Shown piece after piece: positions 33,660 through 43,206 of a DNA stretch of 44,626 nucleotides. The stretch lies in the NCBI GenBank assembly GCA_015680685.1, contig MNCI01028403.1, forward strand, positions 1,062,776-1,107,401. The letters are read 5' to 3'. The translations under genes and the position numbers were made by a program. Source of the stretch: Gnetum montanum (lineage: Eukaryota; Streptophyta; Gnetopsida; Gnetales; Gnetaceae). Under the pieces are notes generated by a model. That model saw only the letters and a program-made list of their open reading frames with translations. It had not been told where the DNA came from and did not search any database. The stretch's first letter is position 1; each line of letters begins with the position of its first letter.

Positions 33660-34949
33660 ATAAGCAAAACAACAAAAACATTTATCAATGGGGGCTGTAT
33701 CTTGCATAGCTTGAACCACAGTGTCCACCCCTCTTCTTCTTTCTTACGGGGAGGTTCCTCAGCTAGACAAAACCTCTTTCACTACAACTTGGTGGCCACC
33801 ATCTCTGCGATGAGGTATTTCTCCTATGATATGATACCCGTAGTAGCAGGGGATGCCTCTCCCACACTATCCTAGCCATGGAAGTTGTGGGCCACCTGAT
33901 CCTTTGTCATCATGAAAAATGACTTCCCAATTGCTTCTGGGGGATCCTAGGCTCAGGTGATCTAGAAGACTTAGCAGATCCATGGTTTGGAAATCTAGTT
34001 ACGATCTTGCATAACCTGGACTCCATTCTCACAGACCACCAAGAATTTCATGAAATGGCACAAGAAATCTACGTAAAAGGCATGATGCACGTTGAAACGA
34101 GACTCATGCTTCTTATGAAGCTTGAACATTTTAGCTTGTAGACCTTTACAGAGATGCCTAGCACAGTTGTAATAGGCCCTCTCTTCCATGACCTCTCTCA
34201 TCACCCAAGCTTGCTCAACCCCAATGATCTTTCCTTGGGAAAGTAGGTTGGGGAAAGCATAGGCATGGAAGATGGGGTAAATGTTCTTAGCTACTTTTAG
34301 CTTCACTTTTTCCATAAGGATCCCCTTTCGTCCTTTCTCCACCCCTAACCATTCCTCAATGTCCCCCTGATGGTTTGCCTATTTTTTGGTCTTTGCCCCT
34401 ATGGGGAGACCATAAGCAAGGACATCGAAGAGGTTTGCGAACAGTTGGTCATTGATTTCAAGGACCACCAGCACACCATACACACATGTGCAAAAGTGAT
34501 CTACCTTTTTAGAAAATGAGTCAGCTAGGACTAGCATCTTAGCAGTAGGGATGCTCAGGTTCATGGCTAGGAACAACTCCATGAGTCCAACATCCTGAAG
34601 GTGGTTGATCAGCGATTTCGGAGCCCCGTTGCAAAGCCAGCATTGAGTCTCGTCTACCTCCTCGTACTTGAAGTAGATGTTGGCCTCATGATGCCCGTAG
34701 GTGATGACCATCACCTCCTCGGACTTCTTCACTGCTGTAGCAGTTTACACAAGGAAAAAGGAAAAAAACTTAGATAAATACAAAAATAGCATAAAAGCAG
34801 GAGCAACACTCGAACATGCAAGCAACTCACTGTTTAGCTTACTAGGTTTAAAGAATGATAGGAATGGTAGAAAATCCACCAATACATCTTCAATGATGAT
34901 TGGCCTAAGGGATTCCCAATCCCCATCCAATCAACCGAACTCCTTGCAT
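33660..34949 (-). pseudogene. Central part of antisense gene, unknown domain
   Basis: The 34949-34843 exon reads LDGDWESLRPIIIEDVLVDF and LPFLSFFKPS. The next exon begins near 34734 and is open for about 245 codons, with one TAG (34379-34381), to 33995; weaker reading continues to about 33660. Visible pieces are CWLCNGAPKSLINHLQDVGL, LSIPTAKMLVLADSFSKKV, FANLFDVLAYGLPIGAK, FHAYAFPNLLSQGKIIG and HESRFNVHHAFYVDFLCHFM. It is rich in aromatic and charged residues with several Cys and His but no metal-binding spacing I recognise. There is no obvious similarity to retroelement enzymes or to the env-position ORF of B and E. It is the longest nearly open protein stretch in the window, so its loss of function is recent relative to the rest of D or its decay was slow. 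Confidence 0.5.
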
Positions 34950-34995
34950 CTGTCGAAGAGCTAAGAGTATCAAGTTGGGTAGGTTTTGTACTCAC

Positions 34996-35649
34996 CCCAT
35001 CATTGGCCTATCACACCTGTGCACATATTCTGAATGGAAGAAAACTCCCGCAGTGCCATTTATGCCAAGGTCAACACATCCGTGTCACCATGAAGTCCAT
35101 TCTTGTTCATAAAAAACTTCGTAACAAAAATAGGCTGTTAACATTTGCCTACCGTAGTAGGTATTTCATAGCATAGTGGAATATGTTTACAGAACTCACT
35201 CCCCGGCATAGTAAGTGGTTTCTAGTGGGTTTTGAAAAAAAGTTACCATGTGGTAGGAAATAAACAAAGTGTTATATGGATGATAGAAATTGTATTCAGG
35301 CATCTCCCAGACCTAAGCTAGATGCCTCAAAATTTTTGGGCACTGACTAGATCCTTCTCCCTGCTCTCTCCTAATTAATCCATTTGTCAAATATCTCAAA
35401 ATACCCCAATTTTCCCCAGGCAATAGGGTTTCTGTCACTATGGTTGCTACCTCCTCTGACAAGTGTGACCAAACGATCACACTGAAGTGCTAGAGGAGAA
35501 ATTGCATAAAGTCACGCACACCTTCCTGGAACCAAACTGCCTACTATCCCACATGCACATGGGGCAGAGGAACATTGGCCACTAGTTCACTTAGGTAGTA
35601 CAAGACCCCTAAGATTTATAGGATAATTAAGATTGGCCTTAGCACAATC
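34996..35649 (-). pseudogene. FCP1/SCP-like (NIF, HAD superfamily) domain exons
   Basis: FCP1-type phosphatases remove phosphate from the RNA polymerase II tail and other proteins. Exon 1 (35649-35247) reads LRPILIIL, a TAA (35618-35616), then ILGVLYYLSE. The DxDG catalytic motif would fall at the TAA. Then come WFQEGVRDFMQFLLQHFSVI, VWSHLSEEVATIVTE and, at the end, LAQVWEMPEYNFYHPYNTLF, matching 'RPG..EFL.F.F.NF.V.iWSs' and 'lW......NTLLIDDSP'. The Asp pair reads SY. Exon 2 (35134-34996) reads GLHGDTDVLTLAQMALREF, matching the 'D..L...L..LA...dV' end of the domain. Both metal-binding motifs are changed, so this copy is inactive, or the ancestor was a pseudo-phosphatase. The family call rests on motif order alone. 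Confidence 0.55.
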
Positions 35650-35699
35650 CTGCATAACATAATTGCAAATGTTAATGTCATTTTCGAGTGGGATTTCAA

Positions 35700-35815
35700 T
35701 ATAGCGTAGTAGAATTAGCAGTTAGCAGATAGCGTAGCATGACTCTCTCCATGCATGTAGCGTAGCAAAAAATAAGAAGGCAATAGCATAGAAGAATTAG
35801 CCTAGCATAGCAACG
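35700..35815. repeat. CTACGCTATG motifs at the edge of the antisense segment
   Basis: Several TAGCGTAGC and AGCATAGCA copies between the antisense gene and the resumption of sense pol. Others lie at 31179-31191, 32783-32842 and 33603-33636 and near 35172, all in presumed introns or junctions. They match the LTR clusters of D. Confidence 0.65.
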
Positions 35816-35934
35816 AAAAGCTAAGCACAAATCTTTTGACAAGAAAGAATTCAATGCACTACACTAGTTTTGACAAATCTTCTACCTGACAAAACTATTT
35901 GCATTACACTGTGATAGATACGTGTTGCTAGATG

Positions 35935-36660
35935 CATGATTTATGCATTAACCCAAAAAATTATGTCTTCGGGGTGAGGACTGAACACATGTTAGGGTTT
36001 GTAGTATTAGAGGCTGGAATATGAGTGGACCTTGATAAAGTCAAGGCCATAGTTAATCTAGCTCCACCTACAAACCTTAAAGAATTGCATAGGTTACAAG
36101 GTAGGGTACAGTTCATCAGGAGGTTTATAGCAAAGTTGACAAAAAAATTGCATCCCATGCAACATCTACTGAAGAAGGGGGTTAACTTCGAATGGACAAT
36201 AGAATGCCAACAAGCCTTTGATGATCTGAAGAAAGAGCTTTTACACCTCCCAACTGTGTACCCACCACAGAGGGATAAGCCTTTCTTCTTCTACCTTGCC
36301 ACCTCAAACACGTCTATCATGGCACTATTATGTTAGAGACAAGATGATAGCTCTGACATTATAGTGTATTGTCTAAGTCATGCATTGATAGCGTATGAGG
36401 CAAAATATAATAAGGTGAAGAGAAACTACCTTGCCCTAGTCTTTGCATTAAATAAATGGAGGAATTATCTATTTTGTAGCAAGGTTAACATCATTTGCAA
36501 GAGCAATGTACTCTAGGCTCTCACAAACAATCTTTATTAGAGTAGAATGATAGCTCGGTGGAAAGCTATAACTGAAAAATTTGATTTGCATTATGTGAGC
36601 CAATCATCGACGAAAGGTCAAGCTATAACTATGCAACTCACAATCTTACCTATCGATGAT
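35935..36660 (+). pseudogene. pol: RT C-terminal end and RNase H of element D
   Basis: Sense pol resumes with CINPKNYVFGVRTEHMLGFV (about 35943-36002), the end of RT, then VDLDKVKAIVNLAPPTNLKE and LQGRVQFIRRFIAKL (36025-36135), the RT to RNase H connection typical of Tat. RNase H follows: FEWTIECQQAFDDLKKELL, then a TAG at 36334-36336, IIVYCLSHALIAYEAKYNKV and YLALVFALNKWRNYLF, then MIARWKAITEKFDLHYV and STKGQAI, all in frame 1. Further stops are TAG (36514-36516, 36538-36540). The RNase H start reads YLATSNTSIMALL where the first catalytic Asp is often already lost in Tat elements. Nothing upstream of 35935 resembles the RT palm, so the breakpoint is near there. Confidence 0.82.
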
Positions 36661-37285
36661 CGAGCAATCATAGATCTCAAATTCCTTGACGAGCATGTTA
36701 GTACTATCAATGTTGTCCCATCACATCTTGAAGTTACTTTGCATTTTGACAATGCCTCGACCATGCGAGGAGGTAGTTTAGCTATCGTCATTACGTTCCC
36801 CTCTAGGGAAATGCAACCCTTTGCTTATCATTTTTCATTCCTTTTTATAAACAACATGGTAGAGTACAAAGGGTTACTCACAGGCCTCTTAGCAACCCAA
36901 GCATTAAGCATCCAACACTTGGAAATTTGCGGGGATTCACAACTCATCGTGAATCAAATCACTGAAGTCTACGCCTACAAATCTACACACTTGTAGCCCT
37001 ACTACGACCTAGAAAAAATTTTACTTAAACATTTTGTGACAACAGATGTTTGACACATGCGGTGCAATGAAAATTCTATAGTAGAGACCTTGGCCACCCT
37101 AGCATTAAATGTGCCACCACACTTGTTCGCAAGTCTACCAGATTCAATTACCAAGTGTAACGAGCCTATCACTCAGGTGGTGCATGTAGCCTCTATTAGT
37201 GCTACAGACACCCAGGAGTGGTACACCAACATTAAGACCTACTTGCAACATGGCAAGGCCCCAAGTAGATTGATATCTACCTAGA
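36660..37285 (+). pseudogene. pol: Second (archaeal-type) RNase H of element D
   Basis: The Tat lineage carries an extra RNase H between the first RNase H and integrase, and this is its remnant. It reads LHFDNASTMRGGSLAIVITF (36739-36798), INNMVEYKGLLTGLLATQAL (about 36850-36908), EICGDSQLIVNQI (about 36922-36960) and NSIVETLATLAL (about 37069-37104), matching 'FDGAs..G.ga..v', 'TNN.AEYEAL', 'GDSqLvi.Q' and 'N..ADaLA.LA'. The last acidic position reads Glu rather than Asp, and the DGAS motif reads DNAS. Stops: TAG near 36994 and 37282, TGA near 37050. Confidence 0.82.
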
Positions 37286-38427
37286 GAGATGTGATTTGCA
37301 AGTGTGCTCGACAATATGTGCCCTTGGGAGACAACACCTTATTCAAATGCTCCTATGATGGGATATGGCTGGCATGTGTAAATGAGGAGCAAGCGTAGAA
37401 GGTCATTAATGAAGTACACAAGGGACTGTGTGGTGGACACATAGCACCTAGGGCCATGGCTAGAAAAATCATATGCCTGGGGTACTACTGGCCTCACACG
37501 GAGCATGATTTCCTAGCCAAAGTCAAGACTTGTGATATGTGCCAAAGATATGAAAATCTTATACACGTTTCGCCTACAAAGTTGCATCCAACATAGATTA
37601 GGTGGCCTTTTCAATGATGGGGACTAAACATCATAAGACCTATCACACCTAAGTCTTCCATAGGGCATAGCTTCATCATCATCACCATCGAGTATTTTAC
37701 AAAGTGGGTGGAGGTTTGCCACTTCATCTTAGACAACATCGTGATAAGGTTTGGGCTTCCCATGACTATTGTGATTGACAACGGGCCATAGTTTAGTAGT
37801 CTTGAAACCAAAACCTTCTACAGTAATCTTGGCATTAGGAAATCATTCTCCTTACCATACTACCCGTAGGAAAATGGACAAATAGAAGCTATGAATAAGT
37901 CCATCATCAACTTGCTCAAGAAAATGCTTAACAACAGCAAGAGGCGATGGCATGAGCAAATCCTCTATGTGTTGTGGGATTACAGGACGATGTGCAGGAC
38001 CGTGATAGCTAAGACACCTTATAGTCCTATTTATGGATTTGAAGCGATATTACCTCTTGAGTTGCAGGTACTATCACTTTAAATGATCCTGTTGAACGCC
38101 ATGAGTGAAGCCTAGAACAACGAGTCAAGGATCATTGACCTCGACTCCATAGAGGAGGAGCATGCATAGACACTTGGTTGCATAGAGCATTTTCAAAAAA
38201 AGTAATGGCAGAAGCATCATGAAAACCCATGTTAATAGTCAATACAAAAGGGGTACCTCATTCTCAAGGCCATCTGTGAGCATGTGAACAAATTCTCAGC
38301 AAACTGGGAAGGTGTATTGATGGTCACAAAAGCCTATGAGAATGAGGCCTTTAAGCTGGTAGACATGGATGGTAATGAGTTCGAAAATATTGTAAATCAT
38401 TCATACCTCAAGACATACTACATTTGA
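37286..38427 (+). pseudogene. pol: Integrase of element D
   Basis: Integrase inserts the DNA copy into the genome. The HHCC zinc part reads VHKGLCGGH...CDMCQ (37414-37545). In the core the first catalytic Asp is Asn (WGLNII, codon 37627-37629). The second Asp is present (IDNGP, 37777-37779), and Glu (NGQIEA, 37885-37887) follows at D35E spacing. The first-to-second spacing is shorter than usual, so an in-frame deletion of some 15 residues around EVCHFILDN (about 37720) is likely. FGLPMTIVIDNG and YYP-stop-ENGQ are clear. The C-terminal part reads KFSANWEGVLMVTKAYENEA, FKLVDMDGNEF and SYLKTYY (about 38288-38424), ending at TGA 38425-38427. At least eight more in-frame stops occur, mostly TAG. 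Confidence 0.85.
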
Positions 38428-38439
38428 TGCATGATCAAG

Positions 38440-38915
38440 ATTAGCAAATGTCCACTATGATGTAAAACTAGCAAAGGTAGGCAAACGTCCACTATGACAT
38501 AAAACTGGAAAAAGTGAGCAAATGTACACTACAATGTAAAACTGGCAAAGCACATCTGCTATGACGTAGAACTGGAAAAGGTAGTATGCTATGACTATAA
38601 ATTGGCACAGATTGTCCACCATGACGTAAAATTGACAAAGAGTGTCTGCTACGATGTTAAACTGGCCAATCCACCATCCGCTATGATGATAAACTAGCAC
38701 AACGGTCTGCTAGGACCTTAAACTAGCACAACGACCATCTGGTACGATGATAAACTAGCACAGTGACTATCCGCTATGATGATAAACTAGCATAATGGTC
38801 TTCTTGGACCTTAAAATAGCACAATGGTCTACTAGGACCTTAGACTAGTGCACCACGGTCTGCTGGGACCTTAAACCAGCACACCAGATGGTCTATTAGG
38901 ATCTTAAACTGGGTT
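38440..38915. repeat. Minisatellite 2 of element D
   Basis: About a dozen or more tandem units of roughly 28-36 bp ending in AAACTAGCAC or AAACTGGCA, in three related types: TCCACTATGACGTAAAACTG, ATCCGCTATGATGATAAACT and GGTCTGCTAGGACCTTAAAC. It starts just after the integrase stop. Tat elements are known to carry such arrays in their 3' untranslated region. Confidence 0.88.
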
Positions 38916-40280
38916 CACAACATGACCTCGGCATGCATCTATGACACTAAAAAAAAGCGAGAATGCATAGTGCCAACATAGGGTGGGACATTACAGTTCT
39001 CAAATGTAGTTCACGATGCTAAGAAAACACACTTGAGAATATGTGCAATGCCACTACCCCTAGCATCTTGCTAATCCTCCAGATATGTCTTCTAACATCT
39101 TGTTGACCTTTCGGAGCTACTGCCATCATGGCTCATTGCCTTGGTAGTAGCTTCCTTAGTCAACACCTACTGCTGGAGTCCCAACACTATTATGGCCTAG
39201 CCACAGTGTTGCTATCCTCCAGTCCCCACCGTTGCCCGAGCCCAAAAGATGTTTAGCTTTTTGGTAGCCCATCTCATAGTTGAAATGCATAATGTTTTCC
39301 TTGGGTGGAAACTCCTGAGCACTCACATCATTGCAATTCCTAGTTGTCTCGATGCCGACCTCTACATGCTTATGCTGCCAAAACTGTTGTTGGCCTTTCT
39401 AGTTTGGACATTGAATGGCTCAACAACAACGTCCATTGTTCCAACAACATTCAAAGTAAGAAAGACCCTTGCCTTTTTTTACATCATGGTTGCTTCCTTT
39501 GGTTTGCTCTCTGTTGTGTTTGTAGGATACATATCGGAGGGGCGTCAGTCAGAGGTGTAGTTCGCCATGGAGATAGGACACTACATCGTTCCAAGGTGGT
39601 CATCCTGACTAGCTTAGCCACTTTGAAGTGCATATCCTGTCCTCTCCCTTAACCTCCTTTACCTCGTTCCATACACTTGCAATTCTCACTCCCACCTCTT
39701 TTACGAATTTTCCTAATGCTTGTAAAGCCCTCTCATATGCCCAACCACAAAGTCCATGATGCACATAATGCATCTCGCCACATGGGAAGCATCTATAGGT
39801 AGGTTAAAGCCCCACGTGGATGTAATGCAACTCATCCTAGGAAAGAAACAGCTATCCTGCGACAAGGTTGTTTGCAAATGTAAATGGCAGAACAACAAAA
39901 GAAAAGTGTAAAAGAGCAAAAGCTTGTGCAAAAAAAAAGTGTGCCTAAAACAAATTGCATGTCAGCTATTTTGCAATGACCCTCTCTAAGAATTTTGGCT
40001 AGAGGTCAAAGGTTAGCAAAAGCAAAGATGACCATGCAAACAACTCCCTCACAAGAATTTTGATGATGAACCTTGCTAAGTCTCATATTTACCATTTTCC
40101 TAGACCTGCTCCCCCTAGTTTAACCTTTCCCCTTTCGCTACACAACCATCCTAGCTCTCTCAAGCATAAATGAGTGACATCTTGACAATTACTGAAGAGC
40201 GATGTTGGCATCGTGTTGTTTTGTATTCGTTGTTGATGCCTCTCGAGTTTTTCCTCCATATGTCGACAAAGAGGGGCCAA
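38916..40280 (+). other. 3' noncoding region of element D
   Basis: About 1.36 kb. Open frames at 39249-39560 and 39344-39652 overlap in two frames and show no motif. The region ends in AAAGAGGGGCCAA (40268-40280), a plausible polypurine tract, abutting the 3' LTR. Confidence 0.55.
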
Positions 40281-42100
40281 TGAAACACCCTAAAAAATTT
40301 CAAGGCACTCTTGCTTCACTAGGGTCTCGAAACTGAGGAAATAATTTCCACAAGTGTAGCCTCATGATTTCTTGGCAAGGAATGAATGCTCTAAGTTTAG
40401 ATTGGCCAATCTGGCAAGTTTTCTACCTCCAGTGCTGACAGGCCCAATGGACTCTCTGGCCTGCTCACCTAGACAACACACCTGGTTGACAGTTTACTTT
40501 GAAAGCACACTTGGAGTTGTTCGAGATGCTCAGGATGTGCTAAACAGTTCAACAAGTTTTCTAGTGAAGAATTTTGCTACGCTATGTAGCATAGTAGGCC
40601 TTAGAAGATAGTTTCTTAGGCAACCAAACTATTGCAGAACAAAGTGCTACACTATGCTACGCTACGCAGTGTAGCACAACGTAGCAAACAAAAAATAGAA
40701 AGGCCTAGCTTACTTAGCGATTTCAATTACACTCGGCAAGCACTCCAACCTTCAAAACCAGTTGCCTTGTTTGACTTCGAGTGCTTTGGAAAAAAGAAAT
40801 CTCCTACTAGAAAGTGGCAGATTGAGCAAAAAGCAAGATATGTTGGTTACTACACTGTGCTACACTACATAGTGTAGCATAGCGTAGCGATGATTCAAAA
40901 GTAGCAATGAGTGTCTCAAATGCAAGTTCAGCAAGTTCAAAAGCTTCCCTTCGCAAAAGGAAAAAGTTGCAGTTGTTAGCATAATCAAAGCACCAAGCAA
41001 GCATTTACAATTTCAACATGGGTCACGAATGAAGGTAGTTGCTACACTATGTAGCGTAGCGTAGCAAAGATGCAAATAAAAAAAATGCTACAAAAGTTGA
41101 CCTGACATGCCCCGAAGCTTCCAGCAAATGCAGTTGACTTCAATGCCAATTTTTTTTTCAAACTAATGATTACGCTATGCTACGTTACATAGCGTAGCAC
41201 AATGTAGCAAGCAGCTACACTACACTGACATGCTACGCTACATAGCATAGCATAGCGTAGAAGGTAGCTATGCTACTTTAGTGTGTCTCATTCCTTGTCT
41301 ACATTATTGGCATATTTGATTCTAGCATCTCCAATTTCAACAGCATGATTGCAACATGAAAAGTTCACGACCAACTTTTCGTGTTCATGCAGTATGGAAA
41401 CGTCAACATTTCGTGGGTCTAGGACACATGTCATCCAAGGATCATTTCTCACATGCTCCTGGCCCTATAAATACCCCAACGAGAAACACTCAAAACATTG
41501 GAAAATTAGCAATTCAAAAGGTTGGAAAATTTTAGCAGTTGGCAAATTAAGACATCACTTGATTGGAAAATTGAGAATCCCCCTGGTTGGCAAATTTTGG
41601 CAGTCAACACTTTTAGCATTGGCACTTGGCATTAGCTTTTTGCTTATTGGCACTTTGTACTGTTAGCTCTTAATCTTGTACTTGAAAACATAGTTGAGGG
41701 ATTTCAAGTGTTCTAATCATTCTTGGACTCTATGCACCTCCAGCACTATATAACTTATTATACATTTTCAAGCAAAGAAGAGAATAAAACGTGCGACTTT
41801 GCAGTGGTACATTTTCTTATCCCAGTCACTTTGTTATTTCTTTATTATCATAATTTTTTGACATCAATTTCTCTATCATTGCATTTATTGATTATTAGTT
41901 AAATCTCACGTGTTCTGCACTTAAAACAATGTTTACGAAAGGTTAAGTCACAATGGTTAAGTCCCTGGCTAATCGGCCAAACCATTCAGGGTGCCCTGTT
42001 TCTGTTTTATCTAAGACGGCCCTTGCACGAATCTGGGGTTAAAACTGTTCACCCGACAACCTCTTGGTGTTTCCAAGCACCGACCTTTTCAGTCGCTACA
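40281..42100 (+). repeat. 3' LTR of element D
   Basis: 1820 bp, TGAAACACC to GTCGCTACA, followed by AATAT. It keeps the TATA box (41466-41473), the GGTTGGAAAATT repeats and the hairpin clusters of the 5' LTR. Confidence 0.92.
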
Positions 42101-42105
42101 AATAT

Positions 42106-42780
42106 GACTTCATAGTAGGATAGGACTTGTAGTAGCTGTAGAGAATCCAAAAATTTGCTTGATATCACAACCTTTTCATTCTCACTTGGTGTTTCACTCT
42201 TCCATCTAGGCATAATAAGCACTATTTTATTTTAGTTTTCTTATGAAAATAATGTCATTATATCCATGGTAAGAACCTCTTATTAAAAATGAGTGAATGG
42301 ATGGTGTGGTCTCACTATATATGTAATTATCCATTTAATGATTTGATAACATAGGGTGAAATTCTCATTGTTTTGACTACATCTTTGTTTATTCCTTTAC
42401 ACTTTATCAGAAAAATCAACAAAAATATGTACATTGAAATATAGTAAAAATTATAGAAGAATGAGAAATAGGTATGATTAAAAAAACATAAAGGGAATAT
42501 GAAAGATATTAAAGAATGAAAAGTAATAAGAAATGTAAAAATTATAAAAGAATAGGAAAGATATCAAAGAATGTAAAAATTGGTAAGAAATATGAAAGTA
42601 TAATAGAAATGTAGAAAGAAAGTATGATGCCTAAGTTTCCTAGTTGATACCCCAATGACTATCTTCAAAAGAGGAAACTTCAAAGATTAAATAGATGGTA
42701 AACAATCTGGTGTGCAAGGTAGAGTCTTTAGAGGACTAGAAAAAGTGACAGAATGGTTTTACCTATTGAATATTGATACG
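42106..42780 (-). other. Noncoding part of element E right of D
   Basis: AT-rich, with purine-rich tandem-like AAGAAATGTAAAA/GAATGAAAA segments (42450-42620). It should be the stretch between E integrase and the 25437 side. No gene seen. Confidence 0.45.
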
Positions 42781-43206
42781 AATAATTTTTTTTTTTTTGG
42801 ATTCATTGGATGATAAATTTACATGGCACTAAATTGGTATATAGCATGAATGATATAAGGTCCTTCTCATAAGGTTTGAAACTTGGCCTTTTTTGGAACA
42901 TGGTTAAGGTTATAATAAAGGACTTTATCATGGGGCTTGATGAAAACTTGTTTAATTTTAGCATCATGTCTACATTTGGAATTCTTTGTATGGATTTTCT
43001 TACTTGTTTGAGTTATCAATTGATTTTCATCCAAGAGATTAAGATTCATTAGGCATTTTTTTAGGCTAATTTTATGGCTAGGTTAAGGACACTAATATTT
43101 GCAAGGGTATTTAATTTTTCTTGTATTAGTAGAGTAGGAAATTTTCCATAAAAAACACTCATATGGTGAATACCTTATAGAAAATTTCTAGGTTGATCTA
43201 TATGTC
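42780..43206 (-). pseudogene. pol: Integrase C-terminal fragment of element E
   Basis: The minus strand reads SVFYGKFPTLLIQEKLNTL (about 43160-43105), corresponding to the 'VYG.ea.lPiE' end of the integrase core. Then come MNLNLLDENQLIT, DAKIKQVFIKPHDKVLYYN and KKAKFQTL (43049-42870), then TGA where Trp is expected, and EGPYIIHAI. This matches the 'HD..I....F..GD.VLLYN.....GKL...W.GPY.I' pattern of Ty3/gypsy integrase C-termini. It is cut at 43206 by element C, so the core is elsewhere. It lies on the strand and at the place predicted for element E. Confidence 0.7.

Larger units (their letters stand above)
31746..35649 (-). pseudogene. Antisense multi-exon gene carried by element D (FCP1-like N-terminal part)
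   Basis: Minus-strand coding region where the D RT should be. I infer at least seven exons: about 35649-35247, 35134-34996, 34949-34843, 34734 to about 33660, 33561 to about 33070, to 32848, about 32755-31928 and 31837-31746. Plausible donors are G|GTAACT, G|GTGAGTAC, A|GTAAGC, GGTACGTAAAG and CAG|GTTAGTC; acceptors include TTATGCAG, TTAACAG and TTCGACAG. Reading frames join exactly at the first intron; later joins need small indels. Introns of about 50-110 bp are typical for plants. Stops are few and mostly TAG. The first three exons resemble an FCP1/SCP-type phosphatase domain; the rest is unrecognised. An antisense gene keeps its introns through retrotransposition because the sense RNA does not splice them. 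Confidence 0.6.
25443..42100 (+). mobile_element. Element D: 16.7 kb Tat-type LTR retrotransposon with antisense gene
   Basis: LTRs of 1816 bp (25443-27258) and 1820 bp (40281-42100) with TGAAACACC...CTA(C/T)A ends, flanked by identical AATAT duplications (25438-25442, 42101-42105). Order: LTR, gag, protease, minisatellite 1, minus-strand multi-exon gene, RT end, RNase H, second RNase H, integrase, minisatellite 2, 3' region, LTR. The dual RNase H and the gag and protease motifs indicate the Tat lineage. The body of RT is missing and the antisense gene stands in its place. The LTRs differ at very roughly one base in ten over the stretch I compared, so it is old. Confidence 0.9.
11467..43206 (-). 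mobile_element. Element E: old minus-strand Athila copy split by B, D and C
   Basis: E survives as 11467-11593, 20186-25442 and 42106-43206; the rest of the span is B and D. Read on the minus strand from 43206 downward it has: an integrase C-terminal remnant; noncoding DNA (interrupted by D); the conserved 22-bp block; a CTTAGTCATGGG motif; an acceptor-like site and the env-position ORF (23878-21108); a GGATGAG...GTCATGGAGATA tract; and a 3' LTR from 20862, cut by B and completed at 11593-11467 with an ATCATCA end. The order is collinear with B. The two LTR parts total about 800 bp, as expected. The 5' half is beyond C or the window. Confidence 0.82.

Noticed and set aside
39249-39652. Two overlapping open frames in the D 3' region
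   Set aside because: They overlap in two frames, show no motif and lie in the 3' noncoding part.
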